DNA of 64,000 bases from Lewinella sp. 4G2 (lineage in GTDB: Bacteria; Bacteroidota; Bacteroidia; Chitinophagales; Saprospiraceae). Under the pieces are notes generated by a model that did no database searches, was not told the DNA's origin, and saw nothing but the letters and a program-made list of their open reading frames with translations. The position numbers were made by a program, and so were the translations under genes. This document shows, piece by piece, positions 18,024-27,819 of this stretch. Numbering within the stretch: position 1 is the first letter of the stretch; each line of letters starts with the position of its first letter. The stretch is taken from assembly GCF_001625015.1 (NCBI RefSeq), contig NZ_LVWJ02000014.1:558001-622000 (forward strand), written 5' to 3'.

Positions 18024-20648
18024 TTAAATAATTTCTACTACTTGTTCCTGCTCGCGCTCCTTGCGGAAGACGACCACGTCGTCGAAGACGTCGAGGACCA
18101 TGCGGCTGCCGGGGAGGATGTCGCCAGCCAGCATCTGCTTCGAGAGTTGGCGGAGGACCCGCTTCTTGATGACGCGCTTCAGGGGGCGGGCACCAAACTC
18201 GGGGCTGTACCCTTCGGCGGCCAGCCAATCCATGGCTTCGTGGGACATGGAAATGTGGATATCCTGCTCCGCCAACTGCTCGCGCATCTGCTGGAGTTGT
18301 AGCTCCACAATCTCGCGGATGTTGCCCCGGGAAAGGGGACGGAACATGACCACGTCGTCGATCCGGTTGAGGAACTCGGGGCGAACGGTTTGCTTGAGGA
18401 CGTTGAAGAGTTGCTCCTTCGTTTCCTCCACGATCTCCTCTTCGTTGTTACCGTTGATGTGGGAGAACTTCTCCCGAATTACTTCGGACCCAATGTTGGA
18501 GGTCATGATGATGATCGTGTTCTTGAAGTTAGCCGTCCGGCCCTTATTGTCCGTCAGGCGGCCATCGTCCAGGACCTGCAGGAGGGTGTTGAAGACGTCC
18601 GGGTGGGCCTTTTCAATCTCGTCCAGCAGGACGACGCTGTAGGGTTTGCGGCGGACGGCTTCCGTCAACTGGCCACCCTCGTCGTAGCCAACGTAGCCGG
18701 GGGGTGGCCCGACGAGGCGGCTGACAGCGTGGCGCTCCTGGTACTCACTCATATCGATGCGCGTCATCATGTTGGCATCGTTGAAGAGGTAATCGGCGAG
18801 GGCTTTAGCCAGTTCCGTCTTCCCTACCCCAGTCGTACCGAGGAAGAGGAAGGAACCAATGGGCCGGTCCTGGCTACTGAGGCCCGTCCGGTTGAGGCGG
18901 ATGGCATCAGCTACCGCTTCGACGGCTTCTTCCTGGCCGACGACCCGCTTGTGGAGTTCGTCTTCCAGCTTAAGAAGCTTTTCGCGCTCGCTCTGGAGCA
19001 TCCGCGTTACGGGGATGCCCGTCCAGCGGGCCACGATCTCGGCGATGTCTTCACTGTCCACTTCTTCCTTGACCAGCATTTTAGCGTTGGTCTGCATCTC
19101 ACCGAGGCGGGTGTTGAAACTTTCGAGCTCCTGCTCCACTTCGGGGATTAGGCCGTAGCGGATCTCGGCCACGCGGCTGAAATCGCCGGAGCGCTCCGCC
19201 TGCTTGGCGTCGTTCTTCAGGTTTTCGATCCGGCTCTTAGCCTGCTGGATACCGAGGACGACCTCCCGCTCGGACTCCCACTGGGCGCGGAGTGCGTTGC
19301 GTTTGTCTTCGAGGTTAGCGATGTCGGCGGCGAGGCGGTCGAGTTTTACTTCGTCGTTTTCGCGTTTGACGGCTTCCCGTTCAATTTCCAGTTGGCGGAT
19401 CTGCCGTTCTACCTGGTCCAGTTCCTCGGGCATGGAGTTCATCTCCAGGCGGAGGCGGGCGGCGGCCTCGTCGATCAGGTCGATGGCCTTATCGGGTAAG
19501 AAGCGATCGTTGATGTATCGCTCACTCAGCTGGACGGCGGCCACGACGGCCTCATCCAGGATGTTGATCTTGTGGTGCGTTTCGTAACGCTCCTTCAGCC
19601 CACGGAGGATACTGATAGCATCTTCTTCGGAAGGTTCGGCTACGTTGACCTGCTGGAAGCGACGCTCCAGTGCCTTATCTGCCTCAAAATACTTCTGGTA
19701 CTCAGCGAGCGTGGTGGCACCGATGGCCCGGAGTTCTCCCCGCGCCAAAGCCGGCTTGAGGATGTTGGCGGCGTCCATCGCTCCCTGCCCCTTTCCGGCA
19801 CCTACGAGGGTGTGGATCTCATCGATGAAGAGGAAGATCTGCCCGTCGGCCTGCGTGACTTCGTTGATGACAGCTTTCAACCGTTCTTCGAACTCCCCCT
19901 GGTACTTGGCACCTGCGATCAGCGCGCCCATGTCGAGGCTGTAGATGTCCTTCTCGCGGAGGTCTTCGGGGACATCGCCGTTTACGATCCGGTGGGCGAG
20001 GCCTTCTACGATGGCGGTTTTACCGACACCGGGTTCTCCGATCAGGATGGGATTATTCTTGCTGCGGCGAGCGAGAATGTGAAGTACTCGGCGGATTTCT
20101 TCGTCGCGACCAATCACCGGGTCGAGCTTACCCTGGCGGGCCCGCTCGTTCAGATTGATGGCGTACTTCTCCAGGCTGTTGTACTGGTTTTCGGCGGAGT
20201 TGCTCGTGACGTTCTTTCCCTGCCGCAACTCTTCGATGGCCTTCGTCAGGACTTTAGGGTTTACTCCGGCATCGCGTAAGACGTTGGCGGCGGGGCCGTT
20301 CCCCTTCAGCGTAGCGAGTAACAGATGCTCGATGGAGACGTACTCGTCGCCCATATCCTTCGCAACTACGTTGGCGTGTTGCATCAGCGTAGCGAAGGCG
20401 CGGCTGAAGTGTTGTTCGCCACCCGTAACTACGGGGAAGCCGGCAACGATACTATCCACCGCGGCTTTGACGGCGGGGAAGTTGGCGCCCATCTTTTTAA
20501 AGAGAAAAGGGGCGACGTTCTCGTCCACTTCAAAAATTGCCTTCAGTAGGTGAGCTGGCTCTACGCTCTGCTGTTGGTTACCGAGGGCAATTTCCCCGGC
20601 CCGTTGGAGCGCCTCCTGGCTCTTGATGGTGAAGTTATTAGGATTCAT
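18024..20648 (-). CDS. clpB: ATP-dependent disaggregase ClpB
   Basis: 874 residues, full length. Hexameric AAA+ chaperone that pulls proteins out of aggregates with DnaK. N-terminal double Clp repeat (1-150), first AAA+ with GEPGVGKT and [13 protein letters not shown], the M-domain coiled coil (about 410-525), and second AAA+ with [12 protein letters not shown] (Pro to Thr at Walker A position 2), [13 protein letters not shown] and GARPLKR. The IGF/ClpP loop is absent, as expected for ClpB rather than ClpC/ClpA. The gene stands alone with its own terminator. Confidence 0.97.
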   Translation of the reverse strand: MNPNNFTIKSQEALQRAGEIALGNQQQSVEPAHLLKAIFEVDENVAPFLFKKMGANFPAVKAAVDSIVAGFPVVTGGEQHFSRAFATLMQHANVVAKDMGDEYVSIEHLLLATLKGNGPAANVLRDAGVNPKVLTKAIEELRQGKNVTSNSAENQYNSLEKYAINLNERARQGKLDPVIGRDEEIRRVLHILARRSKNNPILIGEPGVGKTAIVEGLAHRIVNGDVPEDLREKDIYSLDMGALIAGAKYQGEFEERLKAVINEVTQADGQIFLFIDEIHTLVGAGKGQGAMDAANILKPALARGELRAIGATTLAEYQKYFEADKALERRFQQVNVAEPSEEDAISILRGLKERYETHHKINILDEAVVAAVQLSERYINDRFLPDKAIDLIDEAAARLRLEMNSMPEELDQVERQIRQLEIEREAVKRENDEVKLDRLAADIANLEDKRNALRAQWESEREVVLGIQQAKSRIENLKNDAKQAERSGDFSRVAEIRYGLIPEVEQELESFNTRLGEMQTNAKMLVKEEVDSEDIAEIVARWTGIPVTRMLQSEREKLLKLEDELHKRVVGQEEAVEAVADAIRLNRTGLSSQDRPIGSFLFLGTTGVGKTELAKALADYLFNDANMMTRIDMSEYQERHAVSRLVGPPPGYVGYDEGGQLTEAVRRKPYSVVLLDEIEKAHPDVFNTLLQVLDDGRLTDNKGRTANFKNTIIIMTSNIGSEVIREKFSHINGNNEEEIVEETKEQLFNVLKQTVRPEFLNRIDDVVMFRPLSRGNIREIVELQLQQMREQLAEQDIHISMSHEAMDWLAAEGYSPEFGARPLKRVIKKRVLRQLSKQMLAGDILPGSRMVLDVFDDVVVFRKEREQEQVVEII

Positions 20649-20845
20649 ATAGATATGTTTTGCGGCCGTACGTAGATAAAGGCCGTGTCTGTATTTTGGA
20701 TTCGCTAGTCTATTGAACGATAGCCAATTAGGTCTAAGTTCGGAGCTAGCGGATATAACAATGCAAATGAGGTGCCCAGGGGCCGGTCGGAAATATTGTC
20801 AGGCCACACGCGAAACGAAGCGACAGAATTTCAGGCATACTGCTT

Positions 20846-21101
20846 TTAAATCTTGTCTTCGATTGTTGACTGATATCCCATTAGGTTTGCCGTCCATTCC
20901 AGTGGGTACGGGTGGCCCTTTTCTCGTTGCTTGATCCATTCCTCGGCACCTGCGGCAGCGCCCGAATTCTGGCTTTTGAATAGCTCCTGCGAAGAGCGGA
21001 TGCTGACGTTGCCGGCGAAGACGAATATGCAGTTACAGCTGAAGAAGATCCTGATATTGGAGGAGGGGCGGGATAGTTTGTGATGGGGGATTAATAAAAA
21101 G
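20846..21101 (-). pseudogene. Decayed reading frame without a start, carries the 18-bp repeat
   Basis: On the minus strand a frame of about 80 codons runs from a TGA near 21101 to the TAA at 20846-20848 with no plausible start codon. It reads ...SSNIRIFFSCNCIFVFAGNV, then GAAAGAEEWIKQREKGHPYP and PLEWTANLMGYQSTIEDKI. The NIRIFF-type start recalls the C-terminal strands of RelE/HigB toxins, but only weakly. GAAAGA is the translation of the 18-bp repeat at 20945, which may be the insertion that broke or extended the frame. The rest of the 536-bp gap between clpB and the Fic gene shows nothing I recognise. Confidence 0.3.
20945..20963 (-). repeat. 18-bp dispersed repeat
   Basis: GGCACCTGCGGCAGCGCCC, exact copy with the flanking GG, inside the decayed frame upstream of the Fic gene. 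Confidence 0.85.
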
Positions 21102-21184
21102 GCAGATCATTCGTGAGCCAATTAAAACACGTTATCGGCTCAACATAACGCATATTTGATCCAATACCCACCACCAATTGGCTC

Positions 21185-22300
21185 ATGTACAACTATAACT
21201 ACGAAGACTGGCCAAGCTTAAGTTATGATCTTGCTGCACTTGCTAGTCGGATAGACCGCGTACAATCGCTACTTCTACCTCTTGTGGAACGCGTCAGACG
21301 AATGCCAGCGGAGGATCGGAAAAACTACTTCTTAGATGTTCTCATTGAGGATGCTCAACAAACTTCGAGTATCGAGGGTGAGTACATGAGCCGGGAGGAC
21401 ATCAGATCCTCCATAATGAATCACCTCTCCTTCGGCAACTATGGAAAAGAGGTGCGTGACCAGCGCGCAATAGGAGTTGGCAAGCTATTAAGCGTCGTTG
21501 CAGCGAATTTTCGGAACCCGCTGACGGAGGTGACGATCAAATACTGGCACGAACTTCTTTTTCAGACGACCAGGTCCATTCAGATTATCGGAGATTACCG
21601 AGCTGGAACGGAGCCGATGCGCATAGTTAGTGGGCCAGACTATGACCTTACGGTTCACTACGAAGCGCCACCTGCGAAACGAGTTCCCGCAGAGATGCAG
21701 CGCTTCATTGATGCCTTGCAAATCAAATGGCACCAGGACCCACTTATAGATCAGCTTTTGCGGGCAGGTGTGTCACACGTCCATTTTGAAAGTATTCATC
21801 CATTTCAGGATGGTAATGGTAGAATTGGTAGAGTGATAATTAGCCATTTGATTTCTCAGGGCTTAGGCTTTCCAGTACCATTTACCCTTTCGAAGGTGTT
21901 TAATGAAAATGTATCGGACTACTACGCCCAACTACAGCAGGCGCAACGCAACCTGGACGTGACTGAATGGATGAAGTATTTTCTGGATTGCGTCATCAAA
22001 GCGATTACCAACGCAACCATTCAGATCCATTTTATTTTATCAAAAAATCGGTTCTATGACCAATTCCAAAATAGCCTGAGTGACCGGCAGCACAAAGTCA
22101 TCCACAAATTATTTGACGCCGGCCCCGAGGGGTTTGATGGAGGGCTTTCCGCCAAAAATTACGAACGGATCACTAGGGTATCGAAAGCTACGGCCACCAG
22201 AGAGTTAACCTACTTAACCCGCCTCGGCGCCCTAACCCGCACCGGTGCCGGCCGGGGGGTGCGCTACCAGCTTAATTTGGATTACGGGGAGGAGGAATGA
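21185..22300 (+). CDS. Fic family protein (probable AMP transferase), self-inhibited class
   Basis: 371 residues. N-terminal DUF4172-like segment (YEDWPSLSYD), inhibitory helix motif T60-SSI-E64-G65 that fits (S/T)xxxE(G/N), Fic core with HPFQDGNGRIGR at 205-216 (all catalytic and phosphate-binding residues present), and a C-terminal winged-helix region (about 300-365, SKATATRELTYLTRLGAL). Fic enzymes usually transfer AMP to a hydroxyl on a target protein; the inhibitory helix here is in the N-terminal position (class II). It is richer in A/T and uses less GC-biased codons than its neighbours, which suggests transfer. No separate antitoxin gene is needed or seen. Confidence 0.9.
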   Translation: MYNYNYEDWPSLSYDLAALASRIDRVQSLLLPLVERVRRMPAEDRKNYFLDVLIEDAQQTSSIEGEYMSREDIRSSIMNHLSFGNYGKEVRDQRAIGVGKLLSVVAANFRNPLTEVTIKYWHELLFQTTRSIQIIGDYRAGTEPMRIVSGPDYDLTVHYEAPPAKRVPAEMQRFIDALQIKWHQDPLIDQLLRAGVSHVHFESIHPFQDGNGRIGRVIISHLISQGLGFPVPFTLSKVFNENVSDYYAQLQQAQRNLDVTEWMKYFLDCVIKAITNATIQIHFILSKNRFYDQFQNSLSDRQHKVIHKLFDAGPEGFDGGLSAKNYERITRVSKATATRELTYLTRLGALTRTGAGRGVRYQLNLDYGEEE

Positions 22301-22338
22301 GGGAAGTCACCAACTCTAAGGAGATGGTGGATTTTACT

Positions 22339-22551
22339 TTACACTTTACCAAGTGCTACAAATAATTCTTCTTGATCGGCAAATAGCTTTTCAATGATCT
22401 GATCAAAGATTTCACGGCGAATTTCTGGAGTTTCACCAGCTTGTACTTGATTCAGGACGTGAAGCCTCAGTGCATTGACAACTATCTCAGGATGATCCTG
22501 CAAAAGCTTGATCAAAACCTCTTTAACCTGCGCTTCAATAATGGCACTCAT
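22339..22551 (-). CDS. Small helical protein, unknown
   Basis: 70 residues, all-helical by composition (AIIEAQVKEVLIKLLQDHPE; EIRREIFDQIIEKLFADQEE). Codon use is AT-rich, like the Fic gene it converges with. AAGGAG sits only 2 nt before the ATG, too close for a normal ribosome site. No family recognised. It may travel with the Fic gene, but convergence argues against an operon. Confidence 0.55.
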   Translation of the reverse strand: MSAIIEAQVKEVLIKLLQDHPEIVVNALRLHVLNQVQAGETPEIRREIFDQIIEKLFADQEELFVALGKV

Positions 22552-22618
22552 GACTCCTTATGTTTATCGAGTAACGAAACAATTGGATAGTTAAGTTGCA
22601 TTTGGAAGCAGCATAATG

Positions 22619-23785
22619 CTAACACTCCGAAACCGGCTCCTCCCCCGCCACCACCTTGCTATTCGCCAGCACCTTCTCGTAGTAGGCTTCGTACCGCGGC
22701 AGAATCTCCTCAATGTCAAAACGGGCGGCCTGGACGAGGGCGGCGGAACGGAACTCATTCAGCGTTTGGTCGTCCGTCAGGATCTTGAGGGCGTCTTCGG
22801 CCATCTTATCCACCATGCCGACGCCGGAAAGGTAGCCGGTGTGGCCATCGATGTTGACTTCGGGGATGCCGCCCACGTCGCTGGAAATGACGGGGACTTC
22901 GCAGGCCATTGCCTCCAGAGCGGCGAGACCGAAACTTTCGCTGGAGGACGGTAGCAGAAAGAGGTCCGACACCGCTAGCAATTCTTCCACCGCATCCTGC
23001 TTACCGAGGAAGCGGATGTCCTTGGTGAGCCCCAGGCGGCGGCTGAGGTCTTCGCACTTGGCGCGCTCGGGGCCATCGCCGATGAGCAGCAGTTTACTGG
23101 GGATGGCTTCGTTGACGATCTTGAAGATGAAGATCACGTCGTCCACCCGCTTCACCGGGCGGAAGTTGGAGACGTGGATCAGGATCCGTTCCCCGTTCGG
23201 CGCGATGGCCTGTTTGAAGTGGTTCTTGTTCTTCCGTTGGAAGCGTTTAAAGTCGATGAAGTTATAGATCACCTCAATCGGATTGCAGATCTCGAAATTG
23301 GCCAGGGTGTCTGTCTTCAGGCTCTGGGATACGGCCGTCACCCCGTCCGATTTGTTGATGGCGAAGGTGATCGTCGCTTCGTAAGCTGGGTTGGTCCCTA
23401 CGAGGGTGATGTCCGTTCCGTGCAGCGTCGTCACGAAGGGGACGTAGCGGCCGCGGCTGATGAGGATCTTCCGCGCCATGTAGGCCACGGAGGCGTGGGG
23501 GACGGCGTAGTGCACGTGCAGGAGGTCGATGCCGTAGTTCTCGATGACGTCCACCAGCTTGGAGGCCAACGCGGTTTCGTAGGGGGCGTATTCGAAGAGG
23601 GGGTAATCCGCGCCGCTATCCACCTCGTGGTAGAATACGTTGGCCTGGAAGCCGCCCAAACGCGCCGGGCGGCGATAGGTGATGAAGTGGACCTCGTGCC
23701 CCCGCCGGGCCAGCCCCAACCCCAGCTCCGTGGCCAACACACCGCTACCTCCGTAGGTAGGGTAACAAACAACACCGATTTTCAT
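22619..23785 (-). CDS. bshA: N-acetyl-alpha-D-glucosaminyl L-malate synthase (bacillithiol synthesis)
   Basis: 388 residues. GT4 glycosyltransferase that joins UDP-GlcNAc and L-malate, the first step to bacillithiol. BshA hallmarks: MKIGVVCYPTYGGSGVLATE, HEVHFITYRRP, DLLHVHYAVPHA, TTLHGTDITLVG, VTAVSQSLK, VIYNFIDFKRF, and the nucleotide-sugar site SSSESFGLAALEAMACEVPV with the E(x7)E pair. bshB and bshC are not in the window. The long plus-strand frame opposite it is a shadow. Confidence 0.95.
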   Translation of the reverse strand: MKIGVVCYPTYGGSGVLATELGLGLARRGHEVHFITYRRPARLGGFQANVFYHEVDSGADYPLFEYAPYETALASKLVDVIENYGIDLLHVHYAVPHASVAYMARKILISRGRYVPFVTTLHGTDITLVGTNPAYEATITFAINKSDGVTAVSQSLKTDTLANFEICNPIEVIYNFIDFKRFQRKNKNHFKQAIAPNGERILIHVSNFRPVKRVDDVIFIFKIVNEAIPSKLLLIGDGPERAKCEDLSRRLGLTKDIRFLGKQDAVEELLAVSDLFLLPSSSESFGLAALEAMACEVPVISSDVGGIPEVNIDGHTGYLSGVGMVDKMAEDALKILTDDQTLNEFRSAALVQAARFDIEEILPRYEAYYEKVLANSKVVAGEEPVSEC

Positions 23786-23920
23786 ACACTTCTGATCTGG
23801 GTACTTAGTCTAAGGTTCGGCTCCCGGTTTAGTTCGCCACGGGCTTGTTGGCCGACCACCGTACGGATGGGTTTTGTCAGGAAGTGTCGTTACCCATCAA
23901 TTGCACTCCGTCCTAAACTA

Positions 23921-23939
23921 GGCACCCGCGGCAGCGCCC
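23921..23939 (-). repeat. 18-bp dispersed repeat, intergenic
   Basis: GGCACCCGCGGCAGCGCCC, 6 bp from the stop of the T9SS cargo gene. Confidence 0.85.
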
Positions 23940-23944
23940 CGATC

Positions 23945-26731
23945 CTACTTGCGAATGACGCGCACGGAACGCGCCGCCCCACCCGCTTGCACGCGGACCA
24001 GGTAAATACCGGGGGCAAAACCGTTAAGATCGAGTGATTCACGCACCTGGTTTGTGTTACCAAACGAACGGAGGGCCACGCGGCGGCCGGTAGCATCGTA
24101 GACCTCGGCGGTGACCGTTTCCCGATTGGCGAGGTCCAGATCTATGCGCAGTTCTCCCGACGTGGGGTTGGGGTAAGCGGCGAGCGAACGCAACAGCCCC
24201 TGCGGATCCTCCGTATCGAGGAAGTTGCGGACGACCACTTGAACTTCGTCGGTACAGCCCAGCCGGTCGGTGACCGTCACCGTGTACTCACCGAATGCGA
24301 GATCCGTGACGGTTTGGGTCGTGGCGCCCGTAGACCAAGCGTAGGTGTAGGGCGCGATACCGGCGGAGGGCGTCAGCGTAGCCCGCGCGTTGGCGGCGTT
24401 GCGGGTAGTGGTGGGGATGACGTCGACGTCGACGCTGAGGTTGCCGGGGCAGCGGGTGATATTGATGTCGTCGAAGCTGATGCGCGCCGCGCCGCCTTCG
24501 GCCAGGAGATTGAAAAAGTAATCGGTCGCGGGCACGTTGGCCAGCGAGATGGCGTAGGTCAGGCTCTCCAGCGAATCGGTCCGGAAGAGGGTATCCAATA
24601 CGTCGCACTCGGTGGAAAAGACCTCCAGGGAAACCTTGCCTCCTTCCGGTAGTTCGAGCACATCGACGGTAAAGCGCAGGCTATCCGTAGGCAGGATGGG
24701 GGCTTCGTAGATGGCCGTGGATAAGCTCGCAAATCCGTCACTTTCTGGAATGGGGATTATGAGGCTGTTGGACCCGGTGTTGGGGTTGGGAGCAATGGTG
24801 ATATCACCAGCACCGATTACCGACCAGCTACGTGGTAAGACGCCATTTTCAAAACCCTCAAAGAAGGGCAACGGCAGTAATGCGGGTCGCGAAATAATTC
24901 CCTGATCGTTAGCTGGATTAACGTCATCCGGCGTAGTTACCGTCACCGTAATACTCGGGGAAGGCCCGACTAACATTGAGTTGCCAACAAACATCTCGTA
25001 GGTCCGGAAATTGCCGGGCGCCAGCCGTTCAACGATCGTATCAGTCAGGCCGTCACCGGCGGGGATATTGATGAATACACTATCCACCACGGCCGTCCCT
25101 ACGTTTTGGTAGGTCACCGTGAAGGCGGACCGCTCAAATTCAGCGCAAAAGATTTCACCATCGACGGCCACCACGGCTACGTCCGTAGCGCCGCGCTCCC
25201 CAATCGTCACCGCATCCACCAGCACCCCCTCACGGGTATCATCCAAACTGGAGGTGAAAACGAAACGCAGTTTCACCACTTCGCCGGCCGCACCTTCCAG
25301 TAGATTAGCGACGATGCGGGGGCCGTTACCGAAACCACCGTCGCCCTCCCAGACCTGATTGGGCCGGTCGTTGTACCAATTGAGATCCGCCGGGCTGATG
25401 CTGACGGTGGACCAGGTCTCGCCATCGTCCGTGCTCATTTCGAGGCTGAGGCCGTCGAAGTCTTCTTCGGTATCGACGATCAGGGCGCAGGAGAAATAGG
25501 GGTCTTCCTCCATCTCAGTAAAGTCGAAACAGGGGGAGATCAGGTAGCTTTCTTCGCCGTTGAAGTAATCGCCGAAGAGGTTCGTCACCCAGGCGTTGGA
25601 GCCCTGCGGTGCCTCCCCGATCACGGTGCCGCGGGGTTGCCCCCAGGCCCAGCTGATGGGGCCACGGCCGGAGCGGCCCGGCACCCAGAAGCCGTCGTTG
25701 TCCTCAAAATCTTCCGTGTAGGGAAAGTCTTCGATGGTGGGTTGGCGGACGATGGAGAGCGTCAGTTCGTCGTTCTCCGCGTCGGCGTCACCTTCGATCA
25801 TCGTCCGGACCTTGAACTGGTACCGGCCCGGATCATTCAGGCTAGCCGGGTTATCAAAGGTGAAAAACTCAGTGGAGTCCACGCCCACCACGCCGGTGAA
25901 GACGCCGTCGAAGGGATAGTCGATGGTCGCCTCCCGGCCGTTGATGGAGTAGCCGATCTCGAAGAAGGACTGGGGTTCGCCACCGTAATTCGTAATGCCA
26001 ATGGTTACGTTTTGCGCCGCGTTTCCGCACCCGGTTTGGGGGGAGCGGATCTCAGTAATCCCTAGGTCCACCGCCGGGCGGGTGGTGAAGTTGAAGGGGC
26101 CGCGGAGGTCGGAGGTATCCGCGCGGTCATTACACAGCGTAGAGAGGTAGAGGCTGTAGCTGAAGCCGGGCTCGAGGTTGGTGATCCGGCGGACGCGATT
26201 GTCGATTACCAACTCCGTAGCGACACCACTCACGGTGGGGTCGAAACTTCCGATGGCGTACTGGATTAGGTATTCCGGGTCGTCGGAGGCCGGGTTGCCG
26301 CGGAAGCTGATGTCCACCGTCGTTGAGCGCACCCGTTCCACTACGATGCCGGAAAGCGGCGGCGCGGCGCAGGCTACGCAGGCCGCGGTGGTGGTAAAAA
26401 TATCCGTCCCTCCCGTGGGGTCGGCGGCGGCGAAGAGCACTTCGTCATTGTTATTCAGCAGTTGGAAGCTGATCTCCTCGGGGAAGGCACCTTCGCGGAA
26501 ATCCAGCGCAATCGCGTCACCGTCGGTCACGGGCACGTAGAAGGTCTGGCTCGATCCATTACCCAGCGTAAAGGTGAAGGGTTGGCTACCCACGCGCACG
26601 ATCAGTTGCCCGCCGTTCCAACCGTCTCCCCGCACGAGGTCTTCCAGCACCACCTGGTATTCACAGGTCTGCGCCGCGAGGGGGGCAATGAAAAGCAGGA
26701 ACAATACGGACAGAAAGTAGCGGTGGGTCAT
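23945..26731 (-). CDS. Large secreted T9SS cargo protein with SprB-type repeat
   Basis: 928 residues from the ATG at 26731, which begins a signal peptide (YFLSVLFLLFIAPLAAQ); the frame extends to 26797, but that part reads through a copy of the 18-bp repeat. Domains: fibronectin-III-like region with PEYLIQYAIGSFDP and GFSYSLYLSTLCN (about 135-200); CARDB-like segments (DLGITEIRSPQTGCGNAAQN; DVAVVAVDGEIFCAEF); a MAM/jelly-roll-like segment between them (EDNDGFWVPG...; SWAWGQPRG); a SprB repeat (YTYAWSTGATTQTVTDLAFG); and a C-terminal T9SS sorting domain (AAYPNPTSGEL...GIYLVRVQAGG). Probably cell-surface or released; binding target unknown. Confidence 0.85.
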   Translation of the reverse strand: MTHRYFLSVLFLLFIAPLAAQTCEYQVVLEDLVRGDGWNGGQLIVRVGSQPFTFTLGNGSSQTFYVPVTDGDAIALDFREGAFPEEISFQLLNNNDEVLFAAADPTGGTDIFTTTAACVACAAPPLSGIVVERVRSTTVDISFRGNPASDDPEYLIQYAIGSFDPTVSGVATELVIDNRVRRITNLEPGFSYSLYLSTLCNDRADTSDLRGPFNFTTRPAVDLGITEIRSPQTGCGNAAQNVTIGITNYGGEPQSFFEIGYSINGREATIDYPFDGVFTGVVGVDSTEFFTFDNPASLNDPGRYQFKVRTMIEGDADAENDELTLSIVRQPTIEDFPYTEDFEDNDGFWVPGRSGRGPISWAWGQPRGTVIGEAPQGSNAWVTNLFGDYFNGEESYLISPCFDFTEMEEDPYFSCALIVDTEEDFDGLSLEMSTDDGETWSTVSISPADLNWYNDRPNQVWEGDGGFGNGPRIVANLLEGAAGEVVKLRFVFTSSLDDTREGVLVDAVTIGERGATDVAVVAVDGEIFCAEFERSAFTVTYQNVGTAVVDSVFINIPAGDGLTDTIVERLAPGNFRTYEMFVGNSMLVGPSPSITVTVTTPDDVNPANDQGIISRPALLPLPFFEGFENGVLPRSWSVIGAGDITIAPNPNTGSNSLIIPIPESDGFASLSTAIYEAPILPTDSLRFTVDVLELPEGGKVSLEVFSTECDVLDTLFRTDSLESLTYAISLANVPATDYFFNLLAEGGAARISFDDINITRCPGNLSVDVDVIPTTTRNAANARATLTPSAGIAPYTYAWSTGATTQTVTDLAFGEYTVTVTDRLGCTDEVQVVVRNFLDTEDPQGLLRSLAAYPNPTSGELRIDLDLANRETVTAEVYDATGRRVALRSFGNTNQVRESLDLNGFAPGIYLVRVQAGGAARSVRVIRK

Positions 26732-26766
26732 CGGGGAAAGGTTGTAGCGGGTAAAGTTAACAAGCA

Positions 26767-26783
26767 GGCGCTGCCGCAGGTGC
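26767..26783 (+). repeat. 18-bp dispersed repeat, intergenic
   Basis: GGCGCTGCCGCAGGTGC upstream of the T9SS cargo gene start. Confidence 0.8.
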
Positions 26784-26975
26784 AGGGCGGAGGACAATTA
26801 ACCAGGACCGGCCCGCCTAACAAATGACTTGCTGAAATGCTCGAATGTAGACAAACACAAAGGACTGAGCGGGGCGGAGGCTTGAACACCCACAAAACTG
26901 ATGTGTTGTACCGACATCAATTCTCGAGGTGCCCTACCCGATTTGGCCGGGCACCCTCACCCAATCGAAACAACT

Positions 26976-27644
26976 ATGAAACATTTATTCTCCCTTCTGT
27001 TCCTCTCCGTATTCATCGTCGCCTGTGGCGGCCCCGAAGGCCAGGAAGTTACCGCCGGTGAAGCCATCGAAGAAGGCACCGAAGTCGTAAAATCCGAAGC
27101 CTCCACCCAGTACCTCGTGGACCCTACTGCCAGCAAGATCATGTGGGAAGGCACCAAGGTAATTGGCGGCGGCCACACCGGTGAGATCCCCGTTGAGAAC
27201 GGACAGATCATCGTCACTAACGAGGGCCAGCGCATCGTCGGCGGCCAGTTCGCCATGGACCTCCGTAAAATGACCAACACCGATATGCCCGCCGACGAAG
27301 GTGGCGACAAACTCATCGGCCACCTCAAAGCCCCGGACTTCTTCGACGTTGCCAAGTACCCCATGGCGACGTTCGACCTCAAGAGCGTCCAACCGAAGGA
27401 AGGCGAGGAGTACACCCACGAACTGATGGGCAACCTTACCCTAAAGGGTATTGCGAAATCCGTAAAGATCCCCGCCACCGTCACCTTTGCCGACGGCAAA
27501 CTGATGGCCAAAACCCCCAAGTTCACCATCGACCGCAACGAGTGGGGCATATCCTACAATAACAGCACTTTCGATCTGGCCAAGGATAGAATCATCAGTG
27601 ATGAGATTGGCCTCCAGATTGACCTGGTAGCCAATGAGGACTAG
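26976..27644 (+). CDS. YceI-family periplasmic lipoprotein
   Basis: 222 residues from the ATG at 26976, which opens a lipoprotein signal peptide (FSLLFLSVFIVACGG, lipobox Cys at about 17); the upstream in-frame ATG at 26901 has no signal. The mature part is a YceI lipocalin-like barrel: YLVDPTASKIMWEGTKVIGG, GGQFAMDLRKM, GHLKAPDFFDVAKYPMATFD, LTLKGIAKSVKIP and FTIDRNEWGISYNN. YceI proteins bind isoprenoid-like lipids. It is monocistronic, with a good terminator 58 bp downstream. Confidence 0.9.
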   Translation: MKHLFSLLFLSVFIVACGGPEGQEVTAGEAIEEGTEVVKSEASTQYLVDPTASKIMWEGTKVIGGGHTGEIPVENGQIIVTNEGQRIVGGQFAMDLRKMTNTDMPADEGGDKLIGHLKAPDFFDVAKYPMATFDLKSVQPKEGEEYTHELMGNLTLKGIAKSVKIPATVTFADGKLMAKTPKFTIDRNEWGISYNNSTFDLAKDRIISDEIGLQIDLVANED

Positions 27645-27702
27645 GGCTTAGCGCTCCAATCTTCCTCCGGTACGAGGATTAATGATCCTCCTACCAAAGC
27701 AG

Positions 27703-27738
27703 AAAGGGAGCCTGACCGTGAGGTTAGGCTCCCTTTTT
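27703..27738 (+). terminator. Rho-independent terminator of the YceI gene
   Basis: AAAGGGAGCCT (27703-27713) pairs with AGGCTCCCTTT (27726-27736), with extra pairing in the ACC/GGT loop base, followed by Ts. Confidence 0.85.
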
Positions 27739-27819
27739 GATTTTGGAGTTCCTCTTATGGGGTTGAGAATTTAGCTATTGACTAATAATCTCGGTCAAGA
27801 TCATCTTCAAATGGCCTCT

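Noticed and set aside
20846..21101. Intact RelE/HigB toxin gene
   Set aside because: No start codon, only a weak sequence likeness, and an 18-bp repeat interrupts it; listed as decayed.
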